A DNA stretch of 64,000 nt from Lunularia cruciata (taxonomy: Eukaryota; Streptophyta; Marchantiopsida; Lunulariales; Lunulariaceae), in NCBI GenBank assembly GCA_948567375.1, contig OX419755.1:60151945-60215944 (forward strand), given 5' to 3'. Made by a program: the position numbers and the translations under genes. The notes beneath the pieces are model-generated. The model searched no databases, had not been told where the DNA came from, and worked only from the letters and a program-made list of their open reading frames with translations. Below are positions 11,358 to 23,034 of this stretch, piece after piece. Each line of letters begins with the position of its first letter. The first letter of the stretch is position 1.

Positions 11358-14300
11358 TGTGACAACCCGGCAAATATCACTTTTGTGGTAATCGGGTAAG
11401 TAAAGTTTGTTCCCGCAGAGATACTATCCAGAATTGGCAAATACAAAGTCAAAAGTCACAATTGTAGTTCTTCTTGATGTCTTCTTTAATCTCTTAGGTA
11501 GAAACTACACCCAAAAGAGAGTAACAAGCTCACAATCTTGACAACTTGTCATGAATACACACTCACATAATCACAACATAGCAAATTCTGTCCAAACAAC
11601 TCTTGATTGTGATGATTCAGATTCTCCCGAAGACGGCACTTCATTGCAAAGACCAATTTCACCTCAGAATTGTGTTCCACCCCTCCACTGAAGGCACAAC
11701 TTCCTCGATTGAAATTGCTTCACATCAACTTCGTGTTGCATTCACCAATGCAGAATACTACCAACACTACAATTCCTCTCAGATCTATCAAGGCACTGCT
11801 CCGATGCACTTCACTCAGGATCAAACACACAAAATGAAGATCAAGGCTACAGATTCCAGTATCCACAAACACATTGACTTGCTCTTCGGAATTCTCCACA
11901 CACTCACAAACACAAACATGAAATTGACAATCGGAATTAAGCTTAAGCGACGAGTACTAAGAACAAAACTTTGCTTTTTCTATCTTCAAAAAGTTGAATA
12001 TTGAATAACATTGTACTGCAAATGCTCCACTTAAATACTGAAGCAAACGGCAGACTTGCTTACCTAGGCACCGCTTCCTAACATCCTTTCCTACCTGCAG
12101 ATCCTAAGTGACAGTCTATCTCTTCATATCTGCCCCTTCCTATCTCAAAATCAACTTTTATCCCGATCTGATGTTGACCTCATCATTGGCTTCTAAACTC
12201 AATGATCTTCCTACTATTTCACCTTCTTTGGGTATGACTGATTCTACTAATTTCTTTACTAATTCTACAACTTCTTCACTACATTCTACAATTGAGCTCA
12301 CTGGTAATCTATCTACACTCTTATTTCCCGACCCACTCTTCTCTAATGTATCAATCCTTAAGTCTGATGATACTTGCATACTTACTATTACGACATCGGA
12401 TTTCTTCTCCACTGTCACACTATTCCGTATTTTCTCTAACTCCAAATTTACTAAATCCAGTCTAAGACTAACATTATTCTCTACCTCCAACATTTTCCTA
12501 TCTACACGCTCTCTCAACCGAATCAGCAATGTGTTCATGTCCACATCCTTGGCTTTTCTCTTCCGAGTCTCCTGCACTAGTAATTTCGACTCATGTAAGC
12601 AAGCTTCTTCCAATCTTCCTTCAGCCTCCGTGCTTAAGATCGCTCTTAATATCCCCGCAACTTCTCCTATTGATTCCGACTCATATCCTCAAGAGCGTTC
12701 TACCTTCAACTCCTCACGATACATCTTCAACTTGTCTTCGTATTCTGCACCAAGCATCTTCTTCTCCTCTGCATAGTGCATATTCTACTGTTCCGCGTTC
12801 TTGACAAGTTCTTGCAATCGCTCTTCTTCTTCTTGCTTGGACGCCAACTCTCTCTACCATGCTTGATCTTTTGTTGCGGCACTTTTCTTCAAGCTGTCCA
12901 ACTCCTGCTCCATCATGATGTTCATTGCCTTCAAATGAACATTCTTGATGTGCACTGTACTCACTTCTTCCTTCATCTTGCTCAGCCACATCGCCTACTC
13001 CTTCAATTCTCCGGCTTGCCTCTACAATTTCTTTTTCTTTAACCTTGCAGCTTTCTTGTAACAAGCTCAGCGTTTTCTTTCTTGAGTCTTCCTCCCTTTG
13101 AAGTTCTTCAATTTCTTCATGTCTTCGGACTTGTTGCTCCTGCAACCCCTTCACTTCTCTCAACAGATGCTTCACCACTTGCAGCTCATTCATCCCTTTC
13201 CTTTGATCTTGGGCAATTCCTCTCTGATGTTCTTTCAATAGCTCGAGCAATGGCATGACCACATTCGTCAAATATGTTATCCCGCTGAATTTTTCTTCCT
13301 CTTCATTGCCATCTTTGTCTGGAGTCTTCTCATGCGTCATTGGCTCCTTCATCCAAAGTTGTGATCTTCATATCTTCATCGTGTCGGCACTGTCTTTGTC
13401 TTGGCCTCTTGAACTCCGCCCCGCGGGATTCTCTGCCTCCTCTTCTGGTCTTGACGTGTTCTCCACCATTGCCTGACCAGCCTCACTTACTACCACTGAT
13501 TGTTGGACTTCTGGCTCTCCCTCACTTTTGCTCCCAGACTCCTCACTTTTCAAGGTAAGCTCTTCTTCTTTCGAGTCCTCTTCTTGCGACTCAGTTTCCT
13601 CTTCAGACTCTGATCCCGATGATGCCCCTCTTACAACTTTGGCGGTCTTCAACATCAGCCGCCGAGTCTTTCTTTGCATGGGAGACTTCTTGGCTTCTTC
13701 GGGTTTGCTTTGCTTCTTCATCTTTGGACTGGTAACATCTTCGATTTTCCACTGTCCCGTCCTTGCAAAGTACTCGTCATTCGCTCGCAAAAGAAGCATA
13801 TACTAGCACTCCTCATCGTCTGCTTCCCGTCTCAAATCGGGGTGCATGTGCGACACCATATGATGACGCTCGTCTTTGGACAGCAAGTTCAGCCTGAAGT
13901 AGAAATGAGCCGCGAATGGTGCAAAATAATGCGGTGGCGAGCCCGTTCTCCAATTCACCACCATCTGCCTCGTTTGGTGATGAAAGCACCTCGCCCAATT
14001 CACTGGAACTCCTACAAACATCTGATGGAAAATGACTGCCTGCTGCATGGTCACGTAGGTCATTTGTTCTGGCTTGAACATGGCCATCATTGCCCCCACG
14101 ATACTTCTTTGGATCAGGTCCCAATAGGACTCCACCTTGTAACCATTTGTAGTTCTTGGAGCGAAAAACAAGTTACGGATCTCCGCCGTCTCCTCTGCAG
14201 CATCACACTTCCGATAGAAGGTGATCCTTGTTGGCTCTCCTGCTTCTCTCCCCAATACTAACTTCCAATCCAACTCAGTCTATCGAGCCAGATTGCCTCT

Positions 14301-15060
14301 CTTCCCTTCTACCTCGGGACCCTCCTCACAATTATTGGCAGCAATTTCTGCCATTACTCCCGGAAACTGAAATTCCAATTCCATGCTAAAAATGTAATAC
14401 AAAGTCTAGCCAAGACTTCGATCCTAACTACTACATCTACTCTTTGGATTGCAAAACCTCTCACCGCCAGCACATTGGCCACCTTCTTTGCCATGATTTG
14501 TTCTCTTGTTCTACGCTATTGGAAAACAAGACCCTCTCCTAGACAAGACACTCTAACTCCCTCAGGGTTTCAGAAAATCTCACTCTCAATGGGCTTCTGG
14601 ACACGCATTACTGCAGGACGACTACTCAAAGGAATTGAAAATTTACTCAAAGTGTTCAAATTCCCCTTGCGCAGTTGCAATTTTATATTGCCCCAAATCG
14701 TAGTCATTCTTCAGTCAATTTTGTCGGTGAATTTCTCTCTTCTGCGTGCACTCCCGGTCACTGTCAAGACATGATTCTTCTGCCCCCGCCGTTTCTTGAA
14801 ATGTACTTTCTTGCCACGTACAGAGGTTGTTAAATGGTCTTTGTCTTTCATGCATTTTCCAACCCGAAGACGGTGATCTTCGGACTGTTCTCGGCATACT
14901 CCTCTTCCGAGTACCTCCATCATTGGATCCGATGTCAGCTTCTTCGGCTTTCTTCCGAAGTTACTTCTGTCCACTCTTTGTCTGGAATTTGACTTTTTTG
15001 TGCTTACTTTGCCTCCTAAACACGACTTACCATAGAAAAACAAAAAATTTAGGTACCACA
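11358..15060 (-). mobile_element. Family X giant LTR, copy b (3703 bp)
   Basis: The copy runs on the minus strand from TGTGGTACCTAA at 15060 to TTGTCACA at 11358. A purine tract (15061-15073) abuts its 5' end and a PBS follows its 3' end. It therefore serves as the 3' LTR of the integrase-bearing unit at 15072-16853 and also as the 5' LTR of a lost unit. It belongs to a slightly different subfamily from 27132-30842, and the U3 ORF differs in sequence but not in layout. A TATTTAAG promoter-like box is conserved near 12035. Confidence 0.92.
12158..14707 (-). pseudogene. U3-encoded coiled-coil ORF of family X, copy b
   Basis: The copy can be read from an ATG at 14707 down to 12158. The segment 14273-12714 lies in one frame broken by a few stops; a frameshift then moves to the frame of 12613-12158. 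The layout is the same as in the other copies: a globular domain with NWARCFH and a PHYFAPFAAHFYF block (13803-14273), an acidic Ser/Glu-rich linker (13368-13799), and coiled coil (12158-13352). Protein-level similarity to the 27539-30048 copy is kept although the DNA has diverged, which suggests past selection on the protein. I know no matching family. Confidence 0.7.
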
Positions 15061-15073
15061 TACCCCCTCCCTC
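15061..15073 (-). other. Polypurine tract of family X
   Basis: The minus strand reads GAGGGAGGGGGTA directly before the LTR start TGTGGTACC. It overlaps the stop of the integrase ORF. It fits the plus-strand primer site and marks X-b as a true 3' LTR. Confidence 0.85.
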
Positions 15074-16853
15074 AAATGTGAGCGTCCTCGCAAACACCGA
15101 CAACCGGGTTTTTATACAAAGTCGGGTTTGGGATCCAATATTTTCTAACCCTCCAACCATTGACGCGAGTTGCAAAAGGATTGCCATCAAGGTCTGCGAG
15201 TTGAATAGATCCATTATCATAAATGTGCATCACACGATACGGTCCCATCCACCTCAAATGTAATTTTCCTAGAAAAAATAGGCGGCGATTATCATATAAT
15301 AATACCAGATCTCCTTCTTGAACAGTCACAAGTTTGATTCTTTTATCATGCCAAACTTTCCGTTGTTCTTGAATTTCCTTTGTAGTTTGCATTGCATTGT
15401 CCTTTTTCTCTTCCAACTACATCAGTTGATGGATCCAAAGATCTTGACTTTCTTCCTCCGACAAACGTTCTTCACAAAGTATTCTATATGTCGGTACTTC
15501 AAACTCAATTGGTAGTATAAGATGCAATCCGTATGTCAGGAAATAAGGAGTTTGCTTGGTAGTAATTTTTTCCGTTGTTCGATATGCCCACAACGCTCCA
15601 AGTAACTTTATATCCCAATCATAGGCATAATTGACTATCACCTTATTCAAAATTTTACACAGCAATCCATTGGCTTTCTCCGTGAGTCCATTTGCTTTTG
15701 GGTTGTAAGGCGTGGTCTTCTAATGCTTAATTTGGAAGTATTTGGTTAACGCCTCCACCATTGAGTTCAAAAAATGAGTTCCCCAATCACTGACCAATTC
15801 CAGAGGACACCCATAACGGGAAATGATGTTTCAAAAGAAAAATTCTGCTACTATCTTTGCATCATCTCTTTGTGTTGCCTCTGCTTCCACCATCTTGGTA
15901 GCATAATCAGTACATACTAAGATGTACCTCTTCCTTGTGACACAGATTACTGGTTGAATAGGTCCCACAAAATCAATTCCCCATTTCTCAAATGGTGCTA
16001 GAGGCAAAATTGGTTTCAAAGGCCACTGAGAAGTCGCCGTCAGTTTCCTTGTTCTTTGACATGCATCACAACTCTGAATATGGGCATGAGTATCTTTATA
16101 CATCCTAGGCCACCAATACCTTGCCGAAAGAATTTTCTTCACCGTATTTTTTAGGGCATAGTGTCTCCCCAATGCTTCCGAGTGCAAGGATTCAATGACT
16201 CCTCCTACTTCGTATGCTTCCAAGCATCTCCGAAGTACTTCATCTTCGCCCATTTTAAACAAAATGTTGTGTTTCAATTGGTACGGTCCCATTTTCCAAA
16301 GGAAGACTGCTCTTTGTTCCGGATCCAACCCCTCAAGACAATGGCACGTATGCAAATAATGATATTTTTCCGCATACCGCGTACTTTGCACAGCCATTAA
16401 ATGATATAGCTCTTCATCAAGAAACCAATCATCGATTTCCAAATCTTGGTCTTGAGTTTCTAACCTGGATAAGAAGTCCGCATTTGAATGCAAAGCTCCC
16501 TTCCTTACTTGTACAGTGTATGTGAATTCTTGTAACAACAAGATCCATCATGCAATTTGCCCGGAAAAATCTGCCTTCTTGACCAAGTGTTGCATTGCAT
16601 AATGGTCCACATAGAAGATGAATTTGTATCCTAATAGGTAGTGACAAAATTTCTTGTAGGCATACACCATCCCAAGGGCTTCTCTTTCAGTCGTCGAATA
16701 GTTCTTTTCAAAAACTGAAAGTTGTTGGCTGGCATAATACACCGGGTAGTCCTTTTTCTTCTTGTCCTTCTGACTTAAGACAACTCTGATGGCCATGGAT
16801 GAAGTGTCCACATACACATGAAAAGGGACGTCCCAATTTGGGGCCCCGAATAT
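15072..16853 (-). pseudogene. Family X RNase H-integrase relic
   Basis: In order (minus strand): the end of the polymerase and RNase H (16548-16853, with VYVD and the TEREALGMVYA block), the spacer, the integrase zinc finger (HSEALGRHYA ... CDAC, near 16060-16190), the catalytic core with first Asp in WGIDFVGP (near 15970), second Asp in SDWGTHF (near 15785) and Glu in NGLTEK (near 15675), then LWAYRTT (near 15580) and the C-terminal domain (15072-15416). The LWAYRTT block and the tRNA-Asp PBS place it near Tat/Athila elements, without a chromodomain. Stops interrupt it (for example at 16541-16547). The 5' part of pol, plus gag and the end of the upstream LTR, are deleted at 16853. Confidence 0.88.
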
Positions 16854-18259
16854 ATCAGCCGCCAAGTCTTTCTTTGCATGGGAGACTTCTTGGCTTCTTC
16901 GGGTTTGCTATGCTTCTTTGTCTTTGGACTGGTAACATCTTCGAATTTCCACTGTCCCATCCTTGCAAAGTACTCGTCATTCACTCACAGATGAAGCATA
17001 TACTGGCACTCCTTATCGTCTGCTTCCCGCCTCAAATTGGGATGCATGTGCGACACCATACGATGACGCTCGTCTTTGGACAACAAGTTCAGCCCGAAGT
17101 AGAAATGAGCCGCAAATGGTGCAAAATAATGCGGTGGCGAGCCTGTTCTCCAATTCACCACCATCTGCCTTGTTTGGTGATGAAAGCACCTTGCCCAATT
17201 CACTGGAACTCCTGCAAACATCTGATGGAAAAAGATTGTCTACTGCATGATCATGTAGGTTGTTCATTCTGGCTTGAACATGGCCATCATCACCCCCACA
17301 ATACTTCTTTGGATCGGGTCCCGATAGGACTCCACCTTGTAACCATTCGTAGTTCTTGGAGCAAAAAATGAGTTACGGATCTCCGCCATGTCCTTTGCAG
17401 CATCACACTTCCGATAGAAGGTGATCCCTATCGGCTCTCCTGCTTCTCTCTCCGATACTAACTTCCATCCGACTCAGTCCATCGAGCCAGATTGCCTCTC
17501 TTCCCTTCCACCTCGAGACCCTCCTCACAATTATTGGCAGCGATTTTTGCCATTACTCCCAGAAACTAAAATTTGAGTTCCATGCTAAAAATGTAATATG
17601 AAGTCTAACCAAGACTTCGATCCTAACTACTACATCTACTCTTTGGATTGCAAAGCCTCTCACCGCCAGCGTGTTGGCCACCTTCTTTGCCATGATTTGT
17701 TCTCTTGTTCTACGCTGTTGGAAAACAAGACCCTCTCCAGGACGAGACACTCTAACTCCCTCAGGGTTTTGGAAAATCTCACTCTTGATGGGCTTCCGGA
17801 CACGCATTACTGCAAGACGACTACTCAAAGGAATTGGAAATTTACTCAGAGTGTTCAAATTCCCTCTGCGCAGTCGCAATTTTATATTGCCCCAAATCGT
17901 AGTCATTCTTCAGTCAATTTTGTCGGTGAATTTCTCTCTTCTGCGTGCACTCCCGATCACTGTCAAGACATGATTCTTCTGCCCTCGCCGTTTCTTGAAA
18001 TGTACTTTCTTGCCACGTACAGAGGTTGTTAAACTGTCTTTGTCTTTCATGCATTTTCCAACCCAAAGACAATGATCTTCGGACTGTTCCCAGTGTACTC
18101 CTCTTCCGAGTACCTCCATCATTGGATCCGATGTCAGCTTCTTTGGCTTTCCTCTGAAGTTACTTCCGTCCACTCTTTGTCCGCAATTCGACTTTTCCGT
18201 GCTTACTTTGCCTCTTCAACTCGACTAACCATAGAAAAACAAAAAATGTGGGTACCACA
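16854..18259 (-). mobile_element. Family X LTR fragment, copy c (5' 1.4 kb)
   Basis: It starts TGTGGTACCCACA at 18259 on the minus strand, follows copy b closely, and breaks at about 16853 in the middle of the U3 ORF, where RNase H sequence begins. A shared ATCAGCCGCC-like stretch at the break hints at a microhomology deletion. It is the truncated 5' LTR of the unit that ends with X-b. The N-terminal part of the U3 ORF, including the NWARCFH block (near 17190), is present. It is inserted into the G2 leader. Confidence 0.85.
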
Positions 18260-19248
18260 ACCTCACACAAACATAGTGCACAAACAGAAAGTAGAGAATG
18301 GAGGGGGTCAATCACAAGAAATCTAAATCTCCATCTTGTATCTAAGTCCTAAGCTACGGGGATCACCAAGAATGGGATCAAATTGCTTCTCCTAGCCAAA
18401 GCTACAAGTGCATAGATAATAGTGGCATAGTCACTATGACAAAAGGTGAGGTGGACTAGTTGGCTAGGGCACCAGTCTACAAACAAGAGATCTAGAGGTC
18501 AAACCTTGTTGCGCACAATCTAGCAGGATGGGCAGATTTTGCCAACCAATGACCAAGATCTACTCTAAACTAGCTAGCCTCATGCCAGCAAGCTGGCTTG
18601 CTAGCCACAAGGCCTTCTAGGCCTTTGTAGCCTCTCATACCTCTAGCTCTTTGCCTCGAAATACCAAAATTGATTGAAATGAGGTCCTTCTTCTTGCCAC
18701 TTTGAACCTCCTCCAAAATTTGGCAAAACTCCTCCAAACTTGTGAAAGTCCTCCAAACTAGCAAAACTTCTCCAAATCTAGCCAAACATCAAAAATCCTC
18801 CAAATCTGGCCAAAATTTGATGTAAAATCCAGCCAAAATCTGACATAAACCCTAAAGTTGGTTGGCCGCCAAATCCTCCGCTAACTTTCCACTTGAGCCA
18901 ATTTGAAAACATGGGTTTCTCCAAATCACAAATTCATGAGAATAGCTTCCTAACTCCAGCTTTAATTTGACTTTTTGAGCCCAATTTGCAACAAATTGGT
19001 CTTGCCTTCACCTCTTGAGCTCAAAATCACAACCATTGCTCAAAATTTGCTCCTTCTGTGCTAAAAAATTGGCTAGCACTTTTGCACACTGTCTGCCTTA
19101 CTGCTCAATATGCATCAATTGAACAAGCTTCTGCACACTAGAAAAAACTGGACTTGAATTGAGCTACCAACAATCCACCGAGCTTGGAGATACCACCAAC
19201 ACTCAAAGTTCTTGCACCCGATTTCCCCTTGACTTCACTTCTCTGATG
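18260..19248 (-). other. G2 5' leader
   Basis: The stretch is homologous to 44451-45325 of G1 (noncoding leader between A1 and gag) and is interrupted at 18259 by family X. The shared CATCAGAGAAGTGAAG sequence follows directly after A1, as in G1. I see no credible ORF. Confidence 0.8.
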
Positions 19249-19700
19249 TAATCAGATTATTTACCACTCTCAAATCAACTCAACTCAACTCAGAGCAGTA
19301 CTTGATTTGTCACTATATAAACTGCCAACAACTGGGTATTGATTATAGTCAAGCCACACCCGCTCTAGTATAGAGAATCCAGGTGACGCTCACTAGCCTC
19401 TGTCCACCATAGCCAGGAACTCAAAGGCTCAACATCAGAGAAGTGATCTCTCTAGAGCTACACTTCAAAAGTTTACCCCTAGACTCGAGCTAGGTCTGAA
19501 CCCTAACATCCCACTAACGGCACACTTGACGGTGCAAATGGTGCAAAGTTACAGTGGGCTCCACCGTGAAGTCAGTACTCCAAACACAAAATCTGACCGT
19601 CGGAAAGTAGTCTCTGAGAAACTATTGAAATAATTCTAACTACTATCATTGGAACTCTAGTGTCTGAGCATCTAGATGCAACACTACAAATGGCGTGACA
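19249..19700 (-). repeat. Split direct repeat A1 of G2
   Basis: It reads from TGTCACGCC at 19700 to CTGATTA at 19249 on the minus strand. No B unit lies outside it: unrelated sequence begins at 19701. This reproduces the 5' end of G1 and shows that the family starts with A alone. Confidence 0.85.
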
Positions 19701-19955
19701 GTTGCAAATTGGGCTTAGCTGCAAAATTAGGGGCCACATTTATCTAGATTAGGGATTTGGAGGTCCCTATCCTTCAAGTTGCAAGTAGAGTGTAGAAACT
19801 TGCCTCATTTAGTGTTGAGTTTTAGTGAAGAAGATTTTAACAAGTTGATGGAGGTTAGCTCTACTACATTTGTGAGCTTAAATGTAGCGGAGGTCTTTTG
19901 GAGTTGGAAAGGCTTCTCAAAAATGTTTGAATTGGCAAAAAAAAAACACAGTATT
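19701..19955 (+). other. Flank of G2, no gene seen
   Basis: This is the sequence just outside the G2 5' end. It is AT-rich with one short open stretch and no recognised product. It may be decayed leader of G3, but I could not align it convincingly. Confidence 0.4.
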
Positions 19956-21100
19956 TTGAATTTAGAGGTTTTGAAGCATAAGGTTATGGGCTAGAGAGGC
20001 TACAAAAACCTAGAAAAGCAAGTAAGCCAACTTGTTGGTGTGAGGCTGGCTTGTGAAAGTGCATGTTGTGATGACATATTACAAGTTGTGGTTGGTTATA
20101 TTGTCATGATGGAGTTTTATGGGGTTACCAAAGGGGTAGTATGTAGTGGGTTTATGCCAAGAGTCACTTGGTATCAACTTGTATCTTAGGTCTCAACAAG
20201 GGAGGAGATTGATTTTGATTTAGAGTTTGACAGAAGAGTTGATCTAATTGGTAATTCACATTGTGTGTCTACATTTTGTTATGAGATATGGGTCTCCAAA
20301 TACCCCAAACATGACTTTGGTATAGTGGATACCATTGAGTTGGATGATTTCATCCAAGAGTTTGATAGTTGGTGTGATCTATAATAGATGCAGACCCCAA
20401 ATTTATTCACACCTTCCATGGCATAGGAGTTGTTCCAACACTTGAGGGTCTACCAATAGATGACTACCATGAGTCCAAGAGAGCACACTTGGAGAAGATT
20501 GAATTAAGGAGGCAATATTGGTCTCCAAACTACATCTTTATCAATTCAAACTCAATTTTCAAATGTAGATTAGTAGTACCGATGAGTTCTAGTTCTAGTA
20601 GTATTAGTGTATCTATGGAGGTACCACCTATTCTACAAGGTGGTGAGATACCAACGTTTAACCTCATGGTGGAGTTCTTCTTATGCTTGAGGTAGAACTC
20701 CCAAGGAATGTGGATTGACAAGCTAAAGAGCTTTCAAGAGTTCAAATGAAAGGATGAAGAGAGCCTATGCAAGGCATACACTTGTATAAGATGGTTAACC
20801 AATTTCACTCAATAAGGCACAAGTTATCCAATTTTGGTATGGGACATTAGGCAAGGAGTTGTGAGTAGAGTATGTGATGTTATGTTGTTATAGGTTACCT
20901 TACCAAATTTGGCAGTGGTCTTTGGTTTGGTAGAGCACAATGAGCTCAACATGGTGGAAGAGAGAGTGGTGATATCTATTGGTAGGGAGATCCTATCCAT
21001 AGTTGTTACTTCTTTTACAATGCAACAAATTGTACCACACCATGTTGACTTTTTAGGGCAAAGTAGACAACTTGATCTTATGGAGCAAGTGGAGTGCTGT
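19956..21100 (+). pseudogene. G3: decayed gag of a DNMT-type gypsy element
   Basis: It aligns with about 44880-46700 of G1, with a gap. The end of the leader, the gag N-terminus (20200-20360), the FIQEFDSWCD block (about 20350-20385), the hydrophobic gag core (20489-20695) and the region before the zinc knuckles are all recognisable. It has lost nearly all CpG. At the position of the G1/G2 in-frame TGA it reads CAA, consistent with an ancestral CGA. Where G1 has ACGACGGAG it has ATGATGGAG. It is cut at 21100 by Y-family LTRs; the other end is unclear. Confidence 0.75.
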
Positions 21101-21841
21101 TGTAATACTCCAAGGACAAGAGAAGAGAGAAAACACAGATTGCACACTCAAACATTCGATGCCCCAAAGGAGCATCTTCTCTTTATTATATAGACAAAGA
21201 AGATCTCCTCCAAGGAAGCTCCACCATAGGATTAGCGACACAGATAGGTGACATGTCAGCAAGATCCACCCTTGGATTACTTACTTGGATGGGTGACATG
21301 TTTGGTCTAGGTCCTATCTGGTTGGTCAAACAAGCTTTGACCAGAGGGAATCTTTTAGGGAATCTTCCTGTAGGAATCTCAGAATCACGTAAGGTATTGT
21401 TGGAAAGCTCTTGACGAGACAAAGCAGGGGGAGGGGAGGCCAGCCTTTCCTACATTGCGGTGGGGGGGGGGGATTTTCATATTTTCAAGGCCTAATTCAT
21501 CCGTTTAGGCCTCCGAAATTGCCTTCAAAGATTTCAGGCATATTTTGGTTCCTACTCTATTAGTAGAAGTCCCCTTTTGTTGATACCTCTTTCTGATCTG
21601 TTTAGTCCATCATGTGTAACATCCTTCTAGATGTTACCAAACCAATTCTCACCTTTAAATCATATGTCTAGCTATTGGTTCTAAGGTTCTCAAGTCTATT
21701 TTGGTTTCTGCCCTATTAGTAGAAGTACTCTTTTCGTGATACTTCTATCTTATCTATTTTGACCATCATGTATAACATCATTCTAGATGTTACCAAACCA
21801 AATTTCACATCTAGATCATACAGCTAGCTCTTGGTATTATA
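21101..21841 (-). mobile_element. Family Y solo LTR (c1)
   Basis: It is 741 bp, starting TGTAATACTCC and ending GGTATTATA (CA decayed to TA), closely like the 742-bp LTR at 31347-32088. The flanks GCTGT (21096-21100) and ACTGT (21842-21846) look like a target duplication with one substitution. It lies inside the outer end of the next Y LTR. It contains a run of about a dozen G near 21460. Confidence 0.8.
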
Positions 21842-21843
21842 AC

Positions 21844-22427
21844 TGTAATGTTTCAAGGACAAGAGAAACACAAGAGAAGAAATGCAATGCTTCAGCGCTC
21901 AATACTATGATGCTTCAAAGGAGCACCTTGTCTTTATTATATAGCAAAAGAGGATTCTTTCAAAGGAACCTCTACCCTTGGATCAGATACATGGTTCAAT
22001 GATATGTCATTGAGCTCCACCCTTAGATTAGTTGCATGGATGGGTGATATGTTCATTCTTGTCCTATTAAGTTGGTCAAACAAGTTTGATTGGAGGGAAT
22101 ATTTAGAGAATATTTCTATAAGAAGCTAAGAATTGCATGGAAGAAGTACCATTCAAAAGCTCTTGATGAGACAAATAGTGGGAAGAGCAGGCTAGTGGTT
22201 ATTTCCAAGTTGGGGACAAGGGAGGTTAATTTTTCCATTTTTGAGGCGTAATTCATCCATTTAGGCCTCTAAAATTGGCTCTAAATTTTTCAAGGTGTTT
22301 TTGATTCAAACACTATTAGTGGAAGTACTCTTTTGGTGACACTTCTATCTGACTACTTAGTCCATCATATATAACATCCGTCTAGATGTTTTCACCTCTA
22401 GATAATATATCTAGCTATTGGTATTAC
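21844..22427 (-). mobile_element. Family Y LTR (e)
   Basis: The stretch runs from TGTAATGTTTC to GGTATTAC in plus coordinates. On the minus strand it is preceded by an AAAGGGAAGAGG purine tract (about 22428-22443), so it is the 3' LTR of a minus-strand Y element whose chromodomain end lies at 22428-22799. Confidence 0.75.
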
Positions 22428-22799
22428 TAACCTCTTCCCTTTAAAGATAAAATATTCTCATTGCAAGGCTATTGCTCAAAAGATTGCACTAACATTGATG
22501 CATATGTCAAGTTGGTTGCTAGCTCCCATGTTACCTCATATGGTGGGTACACTTTCCAATGTACAAGATATTCCACATGCAGATGGTGGGTTACCTCATA
22601 TAATAGTTATGCTTTCCAATGTACAAGATATTCCACATGCAAACGGTGTGTACCATGGATATGTTTTTGGAGAATACATTCAACTTCATATTCCACCAAG
22701 CCATCCATGAGTGTTGGACAAGGTCAAATTTCTTGTATGGAAGTAGGGTGGTTGGGATGCATCTACATATAAGGAAACATGACATAAGAGGAGTACGCA
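22428..22799 (-). pseudogene. Chromodomain end of a Y element
   Basis: The minus strand reads a decayed chromodomain (EVE-ILQKH, then an EYLVHWK-like block) of the chromovirus integrase C-terminus, ending at the purine tract. Two partial repeats of the YLV...WK coding region (22540-22600 and 22600-22660) show an internal tandem duplication. Stops and shifts are present. Confidence 0.6.
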
Positions 22800-23034
22800 A
22801 TACCTTTCCTTTTGGAGAGGAGAAATTCTCATTTTTGGAAGCCTAATTCATCTATTTAGGCCTATAAAATTAGCTCTAAAGTTTTGAGTATTTTTGGCCG
22901 TTGCCCTATTAGTGGAAAAACCATTTTGATGACATCTCTATTTAATCTACTTAGACCATCATATGTAACATCCCTAAAGATATTACCAAGCCAATTTCCA
23001 CCTCTAGATACTATGTCTAGTTAATGGTATTACA
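22800..23034 (-). mobile_element. Family Y partial LTR (d)
   Basis: This is the terminal 230 bp or so of a Y LTR, ending GGTATTACA, with a purine tract just beyond (minus strand, 23035-23050). It is the 3' LTR of the Y-d pol relic, truncated at its outer side. Confidence 0.7.

Larger units (their letters stand above)
3648..19700 (-). mobile_element. Element G2: decayed DNMT/PHD Ty3-gypsy copy
   Basis: This is a second copy of the family whose best member is at 44011-53773. On the minus strand it runs: repeat A1 (19700-19249), leader (19248-18260), an inserted array of family X (18259 to about 11189), then gag, protease, methyltransferase, RT, RNase H, integrase and PHD (11188-4172), a purine tract, B1 (4003-3898) and A2 (3895-3648). 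A2 is broken by X-a. About 560 bp of leader and gag N-terminus, relative to 44011-53773, were lost at the X junction. The coding part carries many nonsense changes and some frameshifts. Most differences I compared with G1 are CpG to TpG or CpA. The 5' boundary (TGTCACGCC at 19700) is the same as in G1. Confidence 0.85.

Noticed and set aside
21455..21480. The run of G near 21460 as a functional G-quadruplex or purine tract
   Set aside because: It sits inside a solo LTR away from any LTR boundary; the related Y LTRs have no such run there. It looks like slippage.
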